A stretch of 64,000 nt of DNA from Streptomyces meridianus. GTDB lineage: Bacteria > Actinomycetota > Actinomycetes > Streptomycetales > Streptomycetaceae. Both the position numbers and the translations under genes were made by a program. The notes beneath the pieces were generated by a model. That model searched no databases and was not told the DNA's origin. It saw only the letters and a program-made list of their open reading frames with translations. The DNA lies in the NCBI RefSeq assembly GCF_023703325.1, contig NZ_JAMQGM010000039.1, positions 1 to 64,000 of the forward strand. The letters are read 5' to 3'. This document shows positions 15,620 to 24,753 of this stretch, piece by piece; positions within the stretch are counted from its first letter, which is position 1; each line of letters begins with the position of its first letter.

Positions 15620-16135
15620 TCACCGGTCGCGCACGCTGAATGCTGTCAGTTCGTTGCGCAGCTCCGGGGTGAGGACGTGACCGGCCCGGCCCACGAACAG
15701 CGACATGTGGTAGGCCACGGCGCTCGCGTCGCAGTCCGGCGCGGCCTCCACACCGAGCAGCGAGCCGTCGCTGATGGACATCACGAACACACTGCCCTCG
15801 TCCATGGTGATCACGGTCTGCTTGACGTCTCCGCCGTGGATCAGCTCGGAGGCGCCGTCCGTCAGCGCGCCGAGGCCGGAGACGACAGTGGCCAATCCGG
15901 CGGACCGCTCGTCCGGAGAGGGACCGTCCTCTCCTGCTCCGGCCGGGCCGGGGTCGGTGGCCAGGAGCAGCACTCCGTCCGAGGAGACGACCGCCACGGA
16001 CCGGATGCCCGGTACGCCCTCGACCAGGCCGGTCAGCAGCCACTGCAGGTCGTCGGCGGCCTTGCTCAGACCTTTGGCCGCCCGGGCGCCGTCCCGGTCG
16101 CCCGGCCCCTCGTTGCGGTTGGTGAACGCGTTCAA
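15620..16135 (-). CDS. Roadblock/LC7-domain protein
   Basis: 171 aa. The roadblock core runs from about residue 25 (ADDLQWLLTGLVEGVPGIRS, VAVVSSDGVLLLA) to about 150 (LFVGRAGHVLTPELR). In Streptomyces these proteins usually belong to conservons (histidine-kinase-like CvnA, roadblock CvnB, DUF742 CvnC, small GTPase CvnD) and act as GTPase-activating partners. None of the other conservon genes is next to it here, so it is an orphan. The N-terminal 20 residues are charged and probably disordered. Confidence 0.85.
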   Translation of the reverse strand: MNAFTNRNEGPGDRDGARAAKGLSKAADDLQWLLTGLVEGVPGIRSVAVVSSDGVLLLATDPGPAGAGEDGPSPDERSAGLATVVSGLGALTDGASELIHGGDVKQTVITMDEGSVFVMSISDGSLLGVEAAPDCDASAVAYHMSLFVGRAGHVLTPELRNELTAFSVRDR

Positions 16136-16529
16136 CGCGCTTGCCTCCTCGATTGCTCAACGTGCTTCGGCGCGCCTGCCGGTGCCCCGAGTCCCGCCCC
16201 TCGTTCGGAGCGGGCCCTGGTCGGGCACACGCCGTCAGGGGGTGCTCAAAAACCGTGCGCCGGACGACGATGCCCGGTGGCTGGGCGTGCTCAACCGGAC
16301 TGAAGAGTTCCGGTACTTGACGAGACGTCGGTTGATCGTCAAGCGGTTGCAATTCTGCCGCTTCGATGACGCGGAATGATCTCCAGGTGACCGAAAATGG
16401 CCTATTCGATTCGGTATTTGAGTTGGCTTTCTGTGCGGCATCGGGCACCCCGGCGGCGTCTCGTCCCCGGCCCGGACACCCCGGCGCGCGCCGCCCCGCT
16501 GCGCTGAGCCCGAGCCGTCCGCCGCTCTG
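16136..16529. other. 394-bp region without a recognisable gene
   Basis: Upstream of the roadblock gene and downstream of the redoxin remnant. Around 16290-16440 the composition is clearly more AT-rich than its surroundings, consistent with the roadblock promoter region. No intact ORF with a recognisable domain. Confidence 0.4.
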
Positions 16530-16737
16530 CCGGCGTGCCGGCGGCCGCTCCCGCCTCCCCGGTACTGCCCAGGTGCTGCATGCGACGCCCCGCAGCACCG
16601 GTCCCCACGCGCGCGGGTCGAGCAGGGCCCGCGGCGACGACTCCACCCCGAACTCCCGGTACAGCCGCCTGTCCGGGCCGGCGACCACGGCGAACGGCAG
16701 GTCCGCCACGTAATCCCGCAGTTCCCCGGCGGGGGAG
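16530..16737 (-). pseudogene. Internal fragment of a peroxiredoxin-like (AhpC/TSA-fold) gene
   Basis: The minus-strand frame reads ELRDYVADLPFAVVAGPDRR, then LYREFGVESSPRALLDPRAW and, further on, GGRLGL. This is the characteristic middle of an actinobacterial redoxin-like family. The N-terminal half with the redox cysteine should lie beyond 16737, but that DNA codes for a TetR fragment on the other strand. The C-terminal end degenerates into low-complexity sequence. It is a remnant, not a working gene. Confidence 0.6.
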
Positions 16738-17004
16738 AGACGGTGCTCGGGATTCTCGCCGACGCCGGGATCCGGGGCGAGCAGCAGGCCGTCGCCCTGC
16801 GCGGCCTGATCGGCTACGTCATCGGAGCCATCCAGCTCGAACACCTGGGGCCGCTGTCCGGACGGGGCACGGTCGCCATCACCGAGTTGCCCGACACCGA
16901 GTTCCCGCATCTGACCGAGGTCGCCCGGCACGCCCGGGAGAGTGGACGCCGACCGGGAGTTCCTCGGCGGCCTCGACCTGCTGCTGCGCGGTCCGGGCGC
17001 ATGA
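16738..17004 (+). pseudogene. TetR-family C-terminal-domain fragment, frameshifted
   Basis: The plus frame reads TVLGILADAGIRGEQQAVAL, then RGLIGYVIGAIQLEHLGPLS and LPDTEFPHLTEVARHARE, a TetR ligand-binding domain. Near 16943 the sense changes frame: VDADREFLGGLDLLLRG follows in another frame and stops at TGA 17002-17004. The DNA-binding domain is absent; the DNA upstream is the redoxin fragment on the opposite strand. The junction at about 16737 joins two half genes. Confidence 0.6.
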
Positions 17005-17093
17005 GCCCGGGCGGTCCGGGCGACCGCCCGCGCGGCACCCCGATCGGCTGCCCTGCGCATGCGGATCCCCCTCGCCGCGTCCACCCTGGTGGC

Positions 17094-17321
17094 ATGGCCG
17101 GACGTCCGCCCGTCGTGATCCACCCGCCGCTGCCGGGTGGCGGCCGTCGTGTGCACGCCGACGGCGAGGACCTCGGGCTGGCCGGAGGCCCGGCCGACGT
17201 CCTGGAGTTCCTGCGCCGCGCCGGCCTCGACCCGGACCGGGTGAGCCTCGACGACACCAACCTCATCGAATGGCGGGGCGGCGGCCCGGACATCTGGGAG
17301 CAGCCGCCCGAGCCCGGGTGA
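17094..17321 (+). CDS. Small conserved actinobacterial protein
   Basis: 75 aa from ATG 17094, with GGTGG upstream. The sequence VIHPPLPGGGRRVHADGEDL, then DVLEFLRRAGLDP and LIEWRGGGPDIWEQ matches a small protein family I recall from many Streptomyces genomes, with a conserved EWRGGGPDxW ending. No signal peptide or known domain; cytoplasmic. Function unknown. It lies antisense to the run-on frame of the broken NTF2-like gene, which supports reading that run-on as an artefact. Confidence 0.6.
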   Translation: MAGRPPVVIHPPLPGGGRRVHADGEDLGLAGGPADVLEFLRRAGLDPDRVSLDDTNLIEWRGGGPDIWEQPPEPG

Positions 17322-17388
17322 ACTGCGCGGTTCGCGTGCTCACGGGCATCCGGGCGAACGGCCCGAGCCCGGACGGGGCACCGGGGGA

Positions 17389-17781
17389 GCCTTCGCCCTG
17401 TGCCGTCGGATCGGCTGAACAGGCGGCCCGCCACCCCGGCGACGGGCTCGAACCCGGAACGGTCCAGTAACTCCCGGCCGCGGAGGATCCGCTCGTCGCG
17501 GACCGCCCGGAACGACGCCACCCGGTGCAGGCCCACGGTCTCGTGCGGGACCTCCACCTCCGAGACGACCTGGCCGCCGTCGGCCACGATCCGCAGCACT
17601 CTGATCGACCAGCCCTCCGGGTACTCCGCGTTGAGGCTCACGAAGTTCCCGCTCCCCACGATCCGCTCGCCGCTGACCGGCCGTTCCACGACCAGGTCGT
17701 CGGCCAGCAGCTCGCGGACCCCGGGCCAGTCCCTGGCCTGCATGCGGCCCACATCTCCCGAACAGTCCGCTCCGGTTCCAT
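17389..17781 (-). pseudogene. NTF2-like (SnoaL-type) protein with two frameshifts
   Basis: ATG 17781 opens MEPERTVREMWAA, the expected first helix. After one indel near 17745 the frame changes to MQARDWPGVRELLADDLVVE, then PVSGERIVG, YPEGWSIRVLRIVADG and VVSEVEVPHE, a clear NTF2-like cone fold. A second indel near GAGTTACTGG separates this from the expected C-terminal GSYWTVPGSSPSPGWRA in a third frame. Read literally, the central frame runs on to 16814 without a stop. Either the gene is inactivated or the assembly has two one-base errors. Confidence 0.6.
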
Positions 17782-17881
17782 GGCACGCATCCCGGCAGAC
17801 GACCGACCGCCGGATCCGGACAACGCCGAAGGCCATGACGCCCGTCCTGGTGCGGCATGGCCTTCGGCAGCTGGAGCCGGT

Positions 17882-19441
17882 TCAGCCCTGGGGCGTCGTG
17901 CCCACCCGGGCGGTGTCCTGAACGGCCAGGTATCCGCCGGCGCCGGCGAACGAGGCGAGGTAACCGTGCCGGTTCAGGTCGGTGTAGAGGCGAAGCGACG
18001 TGCGGGCCCCGTCGACGGTGGCGGCGCACTCGGCCACACCCCGGCTGTCCGTGACCGCCGAGCACAGCGTCCTGCTCTTCGCGGTGTTCGTGAACGTGAC
18101 GGTGCGTCCGTCGAGCGGGGTCCCGCCCGCCGTGGTGAGGGTGGCGGACAGGCCCGTGACCCGCAGCCGCGGGGGCAGCAGCCGCAGCTCCTCGGTGCCG
18201 TCCCGGGCCACAAGCCGCGTCGTGGCTCCGTGTCCGGGCGGAATGGTGACCTCCGGTGACGGGTCCGAGCTCCGGCCGGTCGCTCGCGCCGCGTTGGTGG
18301 CCGTGACCGTGAACGTGTAGCGGTGGCCCGGAGCGAGCCGCTTGACGGTGATCGGCGAACCGGCGCCCCGGGCGGCCTGCCCGCCGCGCGACGGGTGGGT
18401 GAGGTCGGCGGCCGTCACGGTGTAGCCGGTGACCGACTCGGACGGGCCGGCGGTGAACGACACGATGGCGTGCCGCTCGCCCGGCGCCGCCTTCACGTTC
18501 GTCGGTGCGGCCGGGTACGGCGGGAAGGCGACCCCGGCCGGGGTGCTCAGTCCCGCCACCGGAACGGTGGACTGCCCGCCGCCCGGCGCCACCTGTACCA
18601 CCCGGTCGTTGCCGAAGTCGGCGATGAACAGGCTGCCCAGGCCGTCGACCGCGAGCCCCTGCGGAGAGCTCAGCCCGGTGGCAGGGACGGTGGTCTGCCC
18701 GCCGCTCTCGGGGACCTTGACCACCCGGTTGTTGCCGCTGTCGGCGATGTACAGGTCGCCGTCCGGGTCGAGCGCCAGTCCGGTGGGCTGGGAGAGACCG
18801 CTGGTCGGCACGGTGGACTGCGGGCCGCCGGCCACGGGCACCTGCACCACCCGGTCGTTGACGAAGTCGGAGATGTACAGCTCCCCGTCACCGTCCAGCG
18901 CCAGCCCGTACGGGTGGAGCAGCCCGCTGGTGGCGACCGTGCTCTGCGGGCCGCCGTTCAACGGGACCTTGACCACCCGGTCGTTGAAGCTGTCGGCGAT
19001 GTACAGGTTGTTGCCCTCGTCGAGCGCGAGCCCGATCGGCCGGAGCAGGCCGGTGGTGGGGACGGTGGTCTGCGGGCCGCCGCCCGCCGGCACCTTGACG
19101 ATCCGGCTGTTCACCGTGTCCGAGACGTACAGGTTGCCGGCGGCATCGAGGACCATCTCGGTGGGCCGGGTCAGGCCGGTGGTGGGGACGGTGGTCTGCG
19201 GACCGTCGGGCGGCAGCTCGAACACCTGGTTGTCGGTGTAGTCGCTGACGTAGAGCGGCGCGCTGCCCGGGGCAGGCTCGCCGGCCGGTGGGGGCGGTGC
19301 CGCCGCGGCGAGACCGCCCATGCACAGCATCACGGTGCCCATCGCCGCGGTGAGCCGGACCTGCCACGAGCGCCGGCCGCGGGGACGGCCCGGAGGCCGC
19401 GAGCGTGATGCGAGGAAACCGGGCTCGGAGAACCGGCCCAT
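17882..19441 (-). CDS. Secreted NHL beta-propeller protein with FN3 and Ig-like domains
   Basis: 519 aa from ATG 19441 (AGGTGGG upstream). An extended basic N-terminus and a hydrophobic core ending near GGLAAAAPPPP form a signal peptide. Residues about 65-320 hold six NHL repeats of about 42 residues, each with the pattern LALDxxGxLYIADSxNDRVVKVP. A fibronectin-III-like segment follows (APTNVKAAPGERHAIVSFTA through YTFTVTATNAA). The C-terminal Ig-like segment (LSATLTTAGGTPLDGRTVTF, LCSAVTDSRGVAEC) has a cysteine pair. NHL propellers bind proteins or ligands outside the cell, as in mycobacterial PknD. Probably a secreted binding protein; the partner is unknown. Confidence 0.8.
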   Translation of the reverse strand: MGRFSEPGFLASRSRPPGRPRGRRSWQVRLTAAMGTVMLCMGGLAAAAPPPPAGEPAPGSAPLYVSDYTDNQVFELPPDGPQTTVPTTGLTRPTEMVLDAAGNLYVSDTVNSRIVKVPAGGGPQTTVPTTGLLRPIGLALDEGNNLYIADSFNDRVVKVPLNGGPQSTVATSGLLHPYGLALDGDGELYISDFVNDRVVQVPVAGGPQSTVPTSGLSQPTGLALDPDGDLYIADSGNNRVVKVPESGGQTTVPATGLSSPQGLAVDGLGSLFIADFGNDRVVQVAPGGGQSTVPVAGLSTPAGVAFPPYPAAPTNVKAAPGERHAIVSFTAGPSESVTGYTVTAADLTHPSRGGQAARGAGSPITVKRLAPGHRYTFTVTATNAARATGRSSDPSPEVTIPPGHGATTRLVARDGTEELRLLPPRLRVTGLSATLTTAGGTPLDGRTVTFTNTAKSRTLCSAVTDSRGVAECAATVDGARTSLRLYTDLNRHGYLASFAGAGGYLAVQDTARVGTTPQG

Positions 19442-19723
19442 GACACACCCACCTGTTCTGGACGGTCGGCGTGACGCCGTACCCGGCCCGGCAGAGACGG
19501 CGGGCGTCCCGTGGCCGCTCGTGGGGGAGAAGCCGGGGACGCCGTTGACGTGACGGTCCGCCGCCGAATGCCGTCCCGATGCGCCGGTCACCCGGCTGCG
19601 GGCCGTCAGCCCTCGACCCTAGGGACCGCCTGTGCAGGCCCGTCTCCACCACGCCACCGGCCCGCCCCGGTCCACCCCAACGGCAGAGGCGGCTCCCGTG
19701 CTCCTTCACGAGGGAAAACGCGC

Positions 19724-20923
19724 TCAGGAAATCGGTGCACGGACGGCCTCGCGGACGACCAGGCACGCCGCGCCCCGGGCCCACATGTCGTCATGGACCG
19801 GATGAACCCGGACGAGGCAGTCGCGGGCGGCGTCCGAGAAGGCGTGCTCTTCGAGGGTTGCGGTCATCGCGGGGCCGAACAGGTCGTATGCCGCAGCGCC
19901 CTCACCGGCGATGATGATCTTCTGAAGGGCCAGGAGGTTGCAGAGCCCGGCCAGGCCCCGTCCGAGCGCCGTGCCCGCATCGGCGAACGCAGCGCGGGCG
20001 GCTTCGCCCGCGGCGCCGGATCCGTCCCTGGCCAGGGCGGCAGCTTCGGTGATGGTGGCGCAGTCGAACGGTCCGGCGATGCGGATGCGGTCGAGGACGG
20101 CGCCGTCCGAGGCCAGGGCCTCCAGACAGCCGCGGCGCCCGCAGCCGCACAGCGACCCCCGGGGATCGATCGGGAGGTGACCCAGTTCACCGGCCATGCC
20201 CGTGGCACCCGTGTAGAGGGAGCCGCTCAGCAGCAGTCCACAACCGATGCCAGGGCCGACCGTGACCACCGCGAAGTCGTCCACGTCGCGTCCCTGACCG
20301 AACCAACGTTCCGCCACCACCAGGGTGTTGACGTCGTTGTTGACCACCACCGGCATGCCCGTGGCGGCCTTCAGCGGACCGGCGACGTCGACCGACCGCC
20401 AGCCGAGCATCGCCGAGTACCGGCATGTGCCGACTGTCGGCTCGACGTGACCGCTCACCCCGACGCCGAGGCCCAGCACCCGGTCCGCCGCACCGTCCGG
20501 CGCCGCGTCGAGAAGCCGCCCGGTCAGCGCGGCGGCTGCCGACAGCGCCGGCCCGGGCGAGCAGTCCTCGAGGGGCTGCTCCGCCCGGGCCAGTACCTTC
20601 GCCGCCATGTCGGTCACGACCCCCGCCACGCGGTCGGGCCCGATCTTGACGCCGACGACGGTGTGCTTGTCCGGGTTGACGCGCAGCATCCGCTGGGGCC
20701 GGCCCCGCCCGAGCGAGACCGACTCCGACTCGCGCAGATAGCCGCCCTCCAGCAACGGCGGCAGCATCCGGGTCACGGAGGAATGGGCCAGGCCCAGACG
20801 CCGGGCCAGGCCCGTCCGGGAGACGGGACCTCCGGTCAGCACCGAGGCGAAGATCTCCGCCCGGGTGTGCCCGCCGATCAGATCCGCCGTCGGGATCCGT
20901 GCCTGGCCGCCCGCCGAACCCAT
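19724..20923 (-). CDS. ROK-family transcriptional regulator
   Basis: 399 aa. The winged HTH at the N-terminus (SRTGLARRLGLAHSSVTRML) is followed by a ROK sugar-kinase-like domain. It has the zinc cluster GELGHLPIDPRGSLCGCGRR followed by GCLE, and a sugar-site motif around VNNDVNTLVVAERWFG. ROK regulators usually repress adjacent carbohydrate genes until a sugar binds. It lies 56 nt downstream of the GH27-like hydrolase in the same orientation, so it probably controls that gene and itself. Confidence 0.87.
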   Translation of the reverse strand: MGSAGGQARIPTADLIGGHTRAEIFASVLTGGPVSRTGLARRLGLAHSSVTRMLPPLLEGGYLRESESVSLGRGRPQRMLRVNPDKHTVVGVKIGPDRVAGVVTDMAAKVLARAEQPLEDCSPGPALSAAAALTGRLLDAAPDGAADRVLGLGVGVSGHVEPTVGTCRYSAMLGWRSVDVAGPLKAATGMPVVVNNDVNTLVVAERWFGQGRDVDDFAVVTVGPGIGCGLLLSGSLYTGATGMAGELGHLPIDPRGSLCGCGRRGCLEALASDGAVLDRIRIAGPFDCATITEAAALARDGSGAAGEAARAAFADAGTALGRGLAGLCNLLALQKIIIAGEGAAAYDLFGPAMTATLEEHAFSDAARDCLVRVHPVHDDMWARGAACLVVREAVRAPIS

Positions 20924-20979
20924 TCCCCCGTGCCTCCCCTTGAACTCCCGGCGGTCCCGAACCCGCGCTGTTTCAGCGC

Positions 20980-22836
20980 TCAGCGTCGTTCGACGTGATT
21001 CAGCGCGATCGAACCGCTGTCCCCGGGGGCCCGCATGACGGTCACCAGATTCTCACCCGCGGAGAGCACCAGGGTGCCGGTGGCCGTGCGCCAGCCCCCG
21101 CCGGTTGCCGGGAAGGAGAGCCGCTGCGCCGGGGCGACCGGCGTGCGGTCGGGCTTCTCCGCACCCACGGTGAGCTGCGACGCCCCGTCGGCCCGGTAGC
21201 GGTAGCCGATCCCGTAGGTGCCGGCGCGCGGTGCGTGGATCGCGAACGTGACCGAGGCCCCGTCCTTCCCGATCTCCGCATACCCCATGGCGTCGTGGCC
21301 GTCGAGGGTGTTGCCGAAGCCGGCGCCTCCGCCCCAGGCGGCGAACGCGGCCTGGTAGCGGGCAGCCCGTCCGTCCGGGAAGACCTTGACCAGCAGGGTC
21401 CCGTGCGGGGGCAGTTCGGCCGCGACCGTGCCGAGCCGGCCGAGTTCCTTGTGCCGCCACAGGTCGCGCACGCGGGCCGGGCCCTTGATGCCCAGCGCGG
21501 ACAGGTCCAGCGACCGCCTCGCCGGGGCGTCCGAGCGGTTGAACAGCGCCACCGCCCAGCTTCCGTCGGGCAGTTGGCCCGCCCAGCGCTCGCTGTCCCG
21601 GCTGGAGGGATCCGAGGAGAACGGGTTCGCGCTGTGGAAGTAGGGCTTGCCGACGAGCCCCTGCCGGTTGAGCTCCAGCACCTCCGGGTTGGTGTAGACC
21701 CAGCCGTGGTCGGCGATGTCACTGTGCAGGTCGGCGATGGTCAGCGGCGAGCCGGCCACGGTCATGAGGGTGGCCATGGTGCGGCGTTCGTCGTCGTTCG
21801 CGAACGTGTGGGCGCGCAGGAAGTCGCCGTCGAGGATGAGCTGTCCACGGCCGGACCGGTCGGCGTAACCGGTGAAACCGAGGAACGGGTTGTGCCAGTT
21901 GGGCCACATGTCCTGCCACGACTGCCGGCCGCCGCTGAGCCGTTCCCAGCCGCCCTTGTCGGTGTCGGCGTTGATGCGGATCAGGTCACCGCGCCTGACC
22001 TCGGCCTCGGCGTGGTCGAAGAGATGCGGCATGACGAGGGACAGCTCCATGTCGTCCCCGGTCGCCTCGTCCATCCAGCGCAGCGCCGTCTCGTAGTTCT
22101 CCCGGCCGTGGCCGATGCCGACGGTGCCGAGGTTGGCGTCCTGCCCGTCCTCGTACCAGGACAGGAAATCGACACGCAGATACGGGACGCCCATCCGCTT
22201 GAAGTACTCGACGTATCCCTGGACATACTCCCGGGCGCCTTCCTTCGTGACGTCCACCCAGTACAGGGTGTCGCCGCCGATGCCCTTCGCGAAGAAGTCG
22301 CCCTCCGTGACGATGTCGGCGATGCGGACGTCCGGACGGCCCACCACCGTCTTGGAAGTGTCGGCCACCGCCGCCTTGTGCACCCACAACGGGTTGTAGT
22401 ACACGCCGAGCTGCATGTCCTTGGCCGCGAGATAGTCGGCCCAGTACGCCCAGTCGTGCTCCCAGCCGTCGTTGTAGGTGACGACGTAGCCGTGCTCGGT
22501 GGTCCGGGACGACCCTTCGATCCAGCCGTCGGTGCACGCCATGCGGTAGCCGTGGGACGCGAAGTCCCGCGCCAGCCAGTCGATGTTCGCCTTCCACTCG
22601 GCCTCGGGGATGGGCGCGTTGTGCGGGAACGCCCAGCCGTAGATGCTCCAGTACAGGGGGCCGGCGCCGGAGCGGGTCCAGACGCTGTTGCGGGAGGCGA
22701 TCGGCAGGGAGGCCCCGGTGGAGGGGGAGGCCGCACCGGCCACCGGGACGGCCCCGGCGGCGGGCGCCGAAGCGAGGAGCGTGCCGGTCGCCACCGCACC
22801 GGCACCGGCTATGACGGATCGTCGGGAGATCGTCAT
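20980..22836 (-). CDS. Tat-exported GH27-like glycoside hydrolase with C-terminal CBM35-like module
   Basis: 618 aa. A Tat signal (SRRSVIAGAG, then a hydrophobic stretch ending ASAPAAGA) predicts export of a folded enzyme. The catalytic barrel (about 55-400) starts GPLYWSIYGWAFPHNAPIPE and includes VPYLRVDFLSWYEDG, whose Asp occupies the GH27 nucleophile position, and GSPLTIADLHSDI near its end. An antiparallel beta domain (ALFNRSDAPARRSLDLSALG) follows. The last about 130 residues (AAFAAWGGGAGFGNTLDGHD, MGYAEIGKDGASVTF) form a CBM35/CBM6-like beta-sandwich. Substrate could be an alpha-galactoside or another alpha-glycan such as isomaltodextrin. It forms an operon with the ROK regulator. Confidence 0.8.
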   Translation of the reverse strand: MTISRRSVIAGAGAVATGTLLASAPAAGAVPVAGAASPSTGASLPIASRNSVWTRSGAGPLYWSIYGWAFPHNAPIPEAEWKANIDWLARDFASHGYRMACTDGWIEGSSRTTEHGYVVTYNDGWEHDWAYWADYLAAKDMQLGVYYNPLWVHKAAVADTSKTVVGRPDVRIADIVTEGDFFAKGIGGDTLYWVDVTKEGAREYVQGYVEYFKRMGVPYLRVDFLSWYEDGQDANLGTVGIGHGRENYETALRWMDEATGDDMELSLVMPHLFDHAEAEVRRGDLIRINADTDKGGWERLSGGRQSWQDMWPNWHNPFLGFTGYADRSGRGQLILDGDFLRAHTFANDDERRTMATLMTVAGSPLTIADLHSDIADHGWVYTNPEVLELNRQGLVGKPYFHSANPFSSDPSSRDSERWAGQLPDGSWAVALFNRSDAPARRSLDLSALGIKGPARVRDLWRHKELGRLGTVAAELPPHGTLLVKVFPDGRAARYQAAFAAWGGGAGFGNTLDGHDAMGYAEIGKDGASVTFAIHAPRAGTYGIGYRYRADGASQLTVGAEKPDRTPVAPAQRLSFPATGGGWRTATGTLVLSAGENLVTVMRAPGDSGSIALNHVERR

Positions 22837-23078
22837 GGTTCTCCGTCCGTGTTGCGCGGCGGGATGCCGCTGAGTTGGCTCGGGGGGCCTTCGGAGTCTG
22901 TTGCCGGCGATTTTTGTGCGTCAAGCAAAAAACAGGGTTTTGCCCAACCGTGATGCCTGCTGCCGTCCCACCCGGGGGGGGATGCCGGGCGTCGTCCGGG
23001 CGTTTGTGGCTCATCGCAGGGGGGAAGCGCCCAGCGTGGCCCGGCCCGGGCCTCCCACCCCGAGCAACGGAGTCGAAC

Positions 23079-23894
23079 GTGACGATCACCGATCCCGGTC
23101 ACGGACCACGCGCCGACGAGGCCGGTACCACGAGCAGGACCAAGCGCCGGTCCGGCAGCCGGTTCGCCGGATCCAGATCCTGGAGGGCCGGCGCATCCGG
23201 CAGCATGGACTTCACCGCGCGGGTCGGCGCTGCCTGCGCCGCCCTCTGTGCCGTCCTCTATCTCGGGTGCATGACCCACACGCTGGCCGACCACCGGGAC
23301 TGGGTGGGTGTGGCCGCCTTCGTGGTCGCCCTGGTGTTCGCGGCTCTCGCGCTGCTCACCGCCGCGCCGTACGTCATACGCGGGGACCGGCCCGCCGTCC
23401 TGCTGCCGCGCGCGACGATGTGGGGGACCGGAATCGTTCTCGCCACGCTCCAGCTCATCGCCGCGGTGCTCGGCGACGCCGAGTTCTCCATGGTCGCCGT
23501 CATCGGGATCACCGCCGCTCTCGCGGTGCCCTGTTTCGGCGAACTCGCCGCACAGCCGGCCCGCGGCCCCCGTAGCGGGCGTGTCCCGGGCGAGGGCCAC
23601 CGCACCCCGGCGTCCGCCGCACCGGGTGCGGCGACCGCAGCGGAGCCCGCTGCTCCGGCCCCCACCGCCGATTCCGAGACGGTTTCCGTGCCTGCTCCGG
23701 GATCCCGCCCCGCGGCCGGGACCTCCGGCATCCGGGGAAACGCCCACCCGCCCGCCGGCAACCCTGTCGAGACTGCCGGCCCCGCGGTGCCCGCTGCGCC
23801 GGCCGCGTCCGAGCCGGGAGTCGTGCCCCCGCCGCCGCAGGAGCGCCCGGTCGCGGACCGGCTGCGCAAGAGCGACCGGCTCCGCAAGGAGTGA
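23079..23894 (+). CDS. Four-helix membrane protein with Pro/Ala-rich cytoplasmic tail
   Basis: 271 aa from GTG 23079 (CGGAG 6 nt upstream). A basic N-terminal 45 residues precedes about four membrane segments (about 48-155), including FVVALVFAALALLTAAPYVI and MVAVIGITAALAVPCFG. The C-terminal about 115 residues are Pro/Ala-rich and end in a charged RLRKSDRLRKE. I recognise no named family. It is divergent from the GH27-like gene and converges on the SDR gene. Membrane location is reasonably sure; role unknown. Confidence 0.6.
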   Translation: MTITDPGHGPRADEAGTTSRTKRRSGSRFAGSRSWRAGASGSMDFTARVGAACAALCAVLYLGCMTHTLADHRDWVGVAAFVVALVFAALALLTAAPYVIRGDRPAVLLPRATMWGTGIVLATLQLIAAVLGDAEFSMVAVIGITAALAVPCFGELAAQPARGPRSGRVPGEGHRTPASAAPGAATAAEPAAPAPTADSETVSVPAPGSRPAAGTSGIRGNAHPPAGNPVETAGPAVPAAPAASEPGVVPPPPQERPVADRLRKSDRLRKE

Positions 23895-23937
23895 ACCACC
23901 GCTCCGCACGGGCCCGTTCGGCCGCCGGGCCGGGGAC

Positions 23938-24753
23938 TCAGCGCAGGGTGATGACGTTCCCCGTGACCAGGGCCGCCGCGTCGGAGGCGAGGAAGGCGAC
24001 GGCCTCCGCGACCTCCTGCGCGGCGGCCACGTGGAAGTGCGTGCCGCTGTCGGCGACGAACTGCCGCACGGCATCGGTGACCCAGCCGGTATCCGTCACC
24101 GGTGGATGCACCATGTTGGCCGTGATCCCCACATCGCCCAGTTCCAGGGCCGCGGACATCGTGTAGTTCGTCTGGGCCGCCTTCGCCGCGCCGTAGGAGA
24201 CCTCGCCGGGGAAGCCGAGTTCGCCGCCGGACGTCAGGCCCACGATCCGCCCCCAGTCGGCGCCGCGCTCGCGGTGGCGCCGGGCGAACTCGGCGATGAG
24301 CAGCGCGGGGGCCATGGCGTCGACGCCGAACTGACGGGACCAGGTCTCGACGGTCACCGGCTGCTGTGGCCGCCCGACGTGATCGGTCTCCCGTTGGCCG
24401 AAGGAGTCCTGGACCCAGCTGCTGGCGTTGTTGACCAGGATGTCGACGGGCCCCAACTCCCCTTCCGCGGCGTCGAAAACGGCGGCCGCGGACGCCGGAT
24501 CGCTGAGGTCCGTCTCCAGGGCCGCGGCCTGCCCGCCGGCAGCGCGGACAGCGGCGACGACCTCCTCGCCGCCGCTCGCACGGTTGTGTCCGTACGTCTC
24601 GGGGGTTCCGGGGTCGACCGCCGCGTCGAGCCGCAGGTACGTGCACAGCACCGCGGCTCCCCGGGCTGCGAGGAGCGATGCCGTTGCGGCCCCGATGCCG
24701 TGGTTGGCGCCGGTGACGACCGCCACCCGGCCGGTGAGAGGTTTCTGTGCCAT
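23938..24753 (-). CDS. Short-chain dehydrogenase/reductase
   Basis: 271 aa classical SDR. The cofactor motif is VVTGANHGIGAATA at residues 12-25. NNAS follows, then the catalytic Ser in GLTSGGELGFPGEVSYGAAK with the Tyr and Lys of YGAAK. An Arg in the first loop region (TYLRLDA) suggests NADP(H). An insertion of about 20 residues after the first strand (DPGTPETYGHNRASGGEEV) is longer than usual and is shared, from memory, with one actinobacterial SDR group. Substrate unknown. Confidence 0.87.
   Translation of the reverse strand: MAQKPLTGRVAVVTGANHGIGAATASLLAARGAAVLCTYLRLDAAVDPGTPETYGHNRASGGEEVVAAVRAAGGQAAALETDLSDPASAAAVFDAAEGELGPVDILVNNASSWVQDSFGQRETDHVGRPQQPVTVETWSRQFGVDAMAPALLIAEFARRHRERGADWGRIVGLTSGGELGFPGEVSYGAAKAAQTNYTMSAALELGDVGITANMVHPPVTDTGWVTDAVRQFVADSGTHFHVAAAQEVAEAVAFLASDAAALVTGNVITLR

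Noticed and set aside
16402..16608. 68-codon minus-strand frame MGTGAAGRRMQHL
   Set aside because: Overlaps the redoxin fragment in another frame, Arg/Ala-rich, no ribosome site.
17435..17475. tRNA T-arm-like sequence (GGGTTCGAGCCCG on the minus strand)
   Set aside because: No acceptor stem, anticodon arm or CCA-proximal pairing can be drawn around it; it falls in the broken NTF2-like gene.
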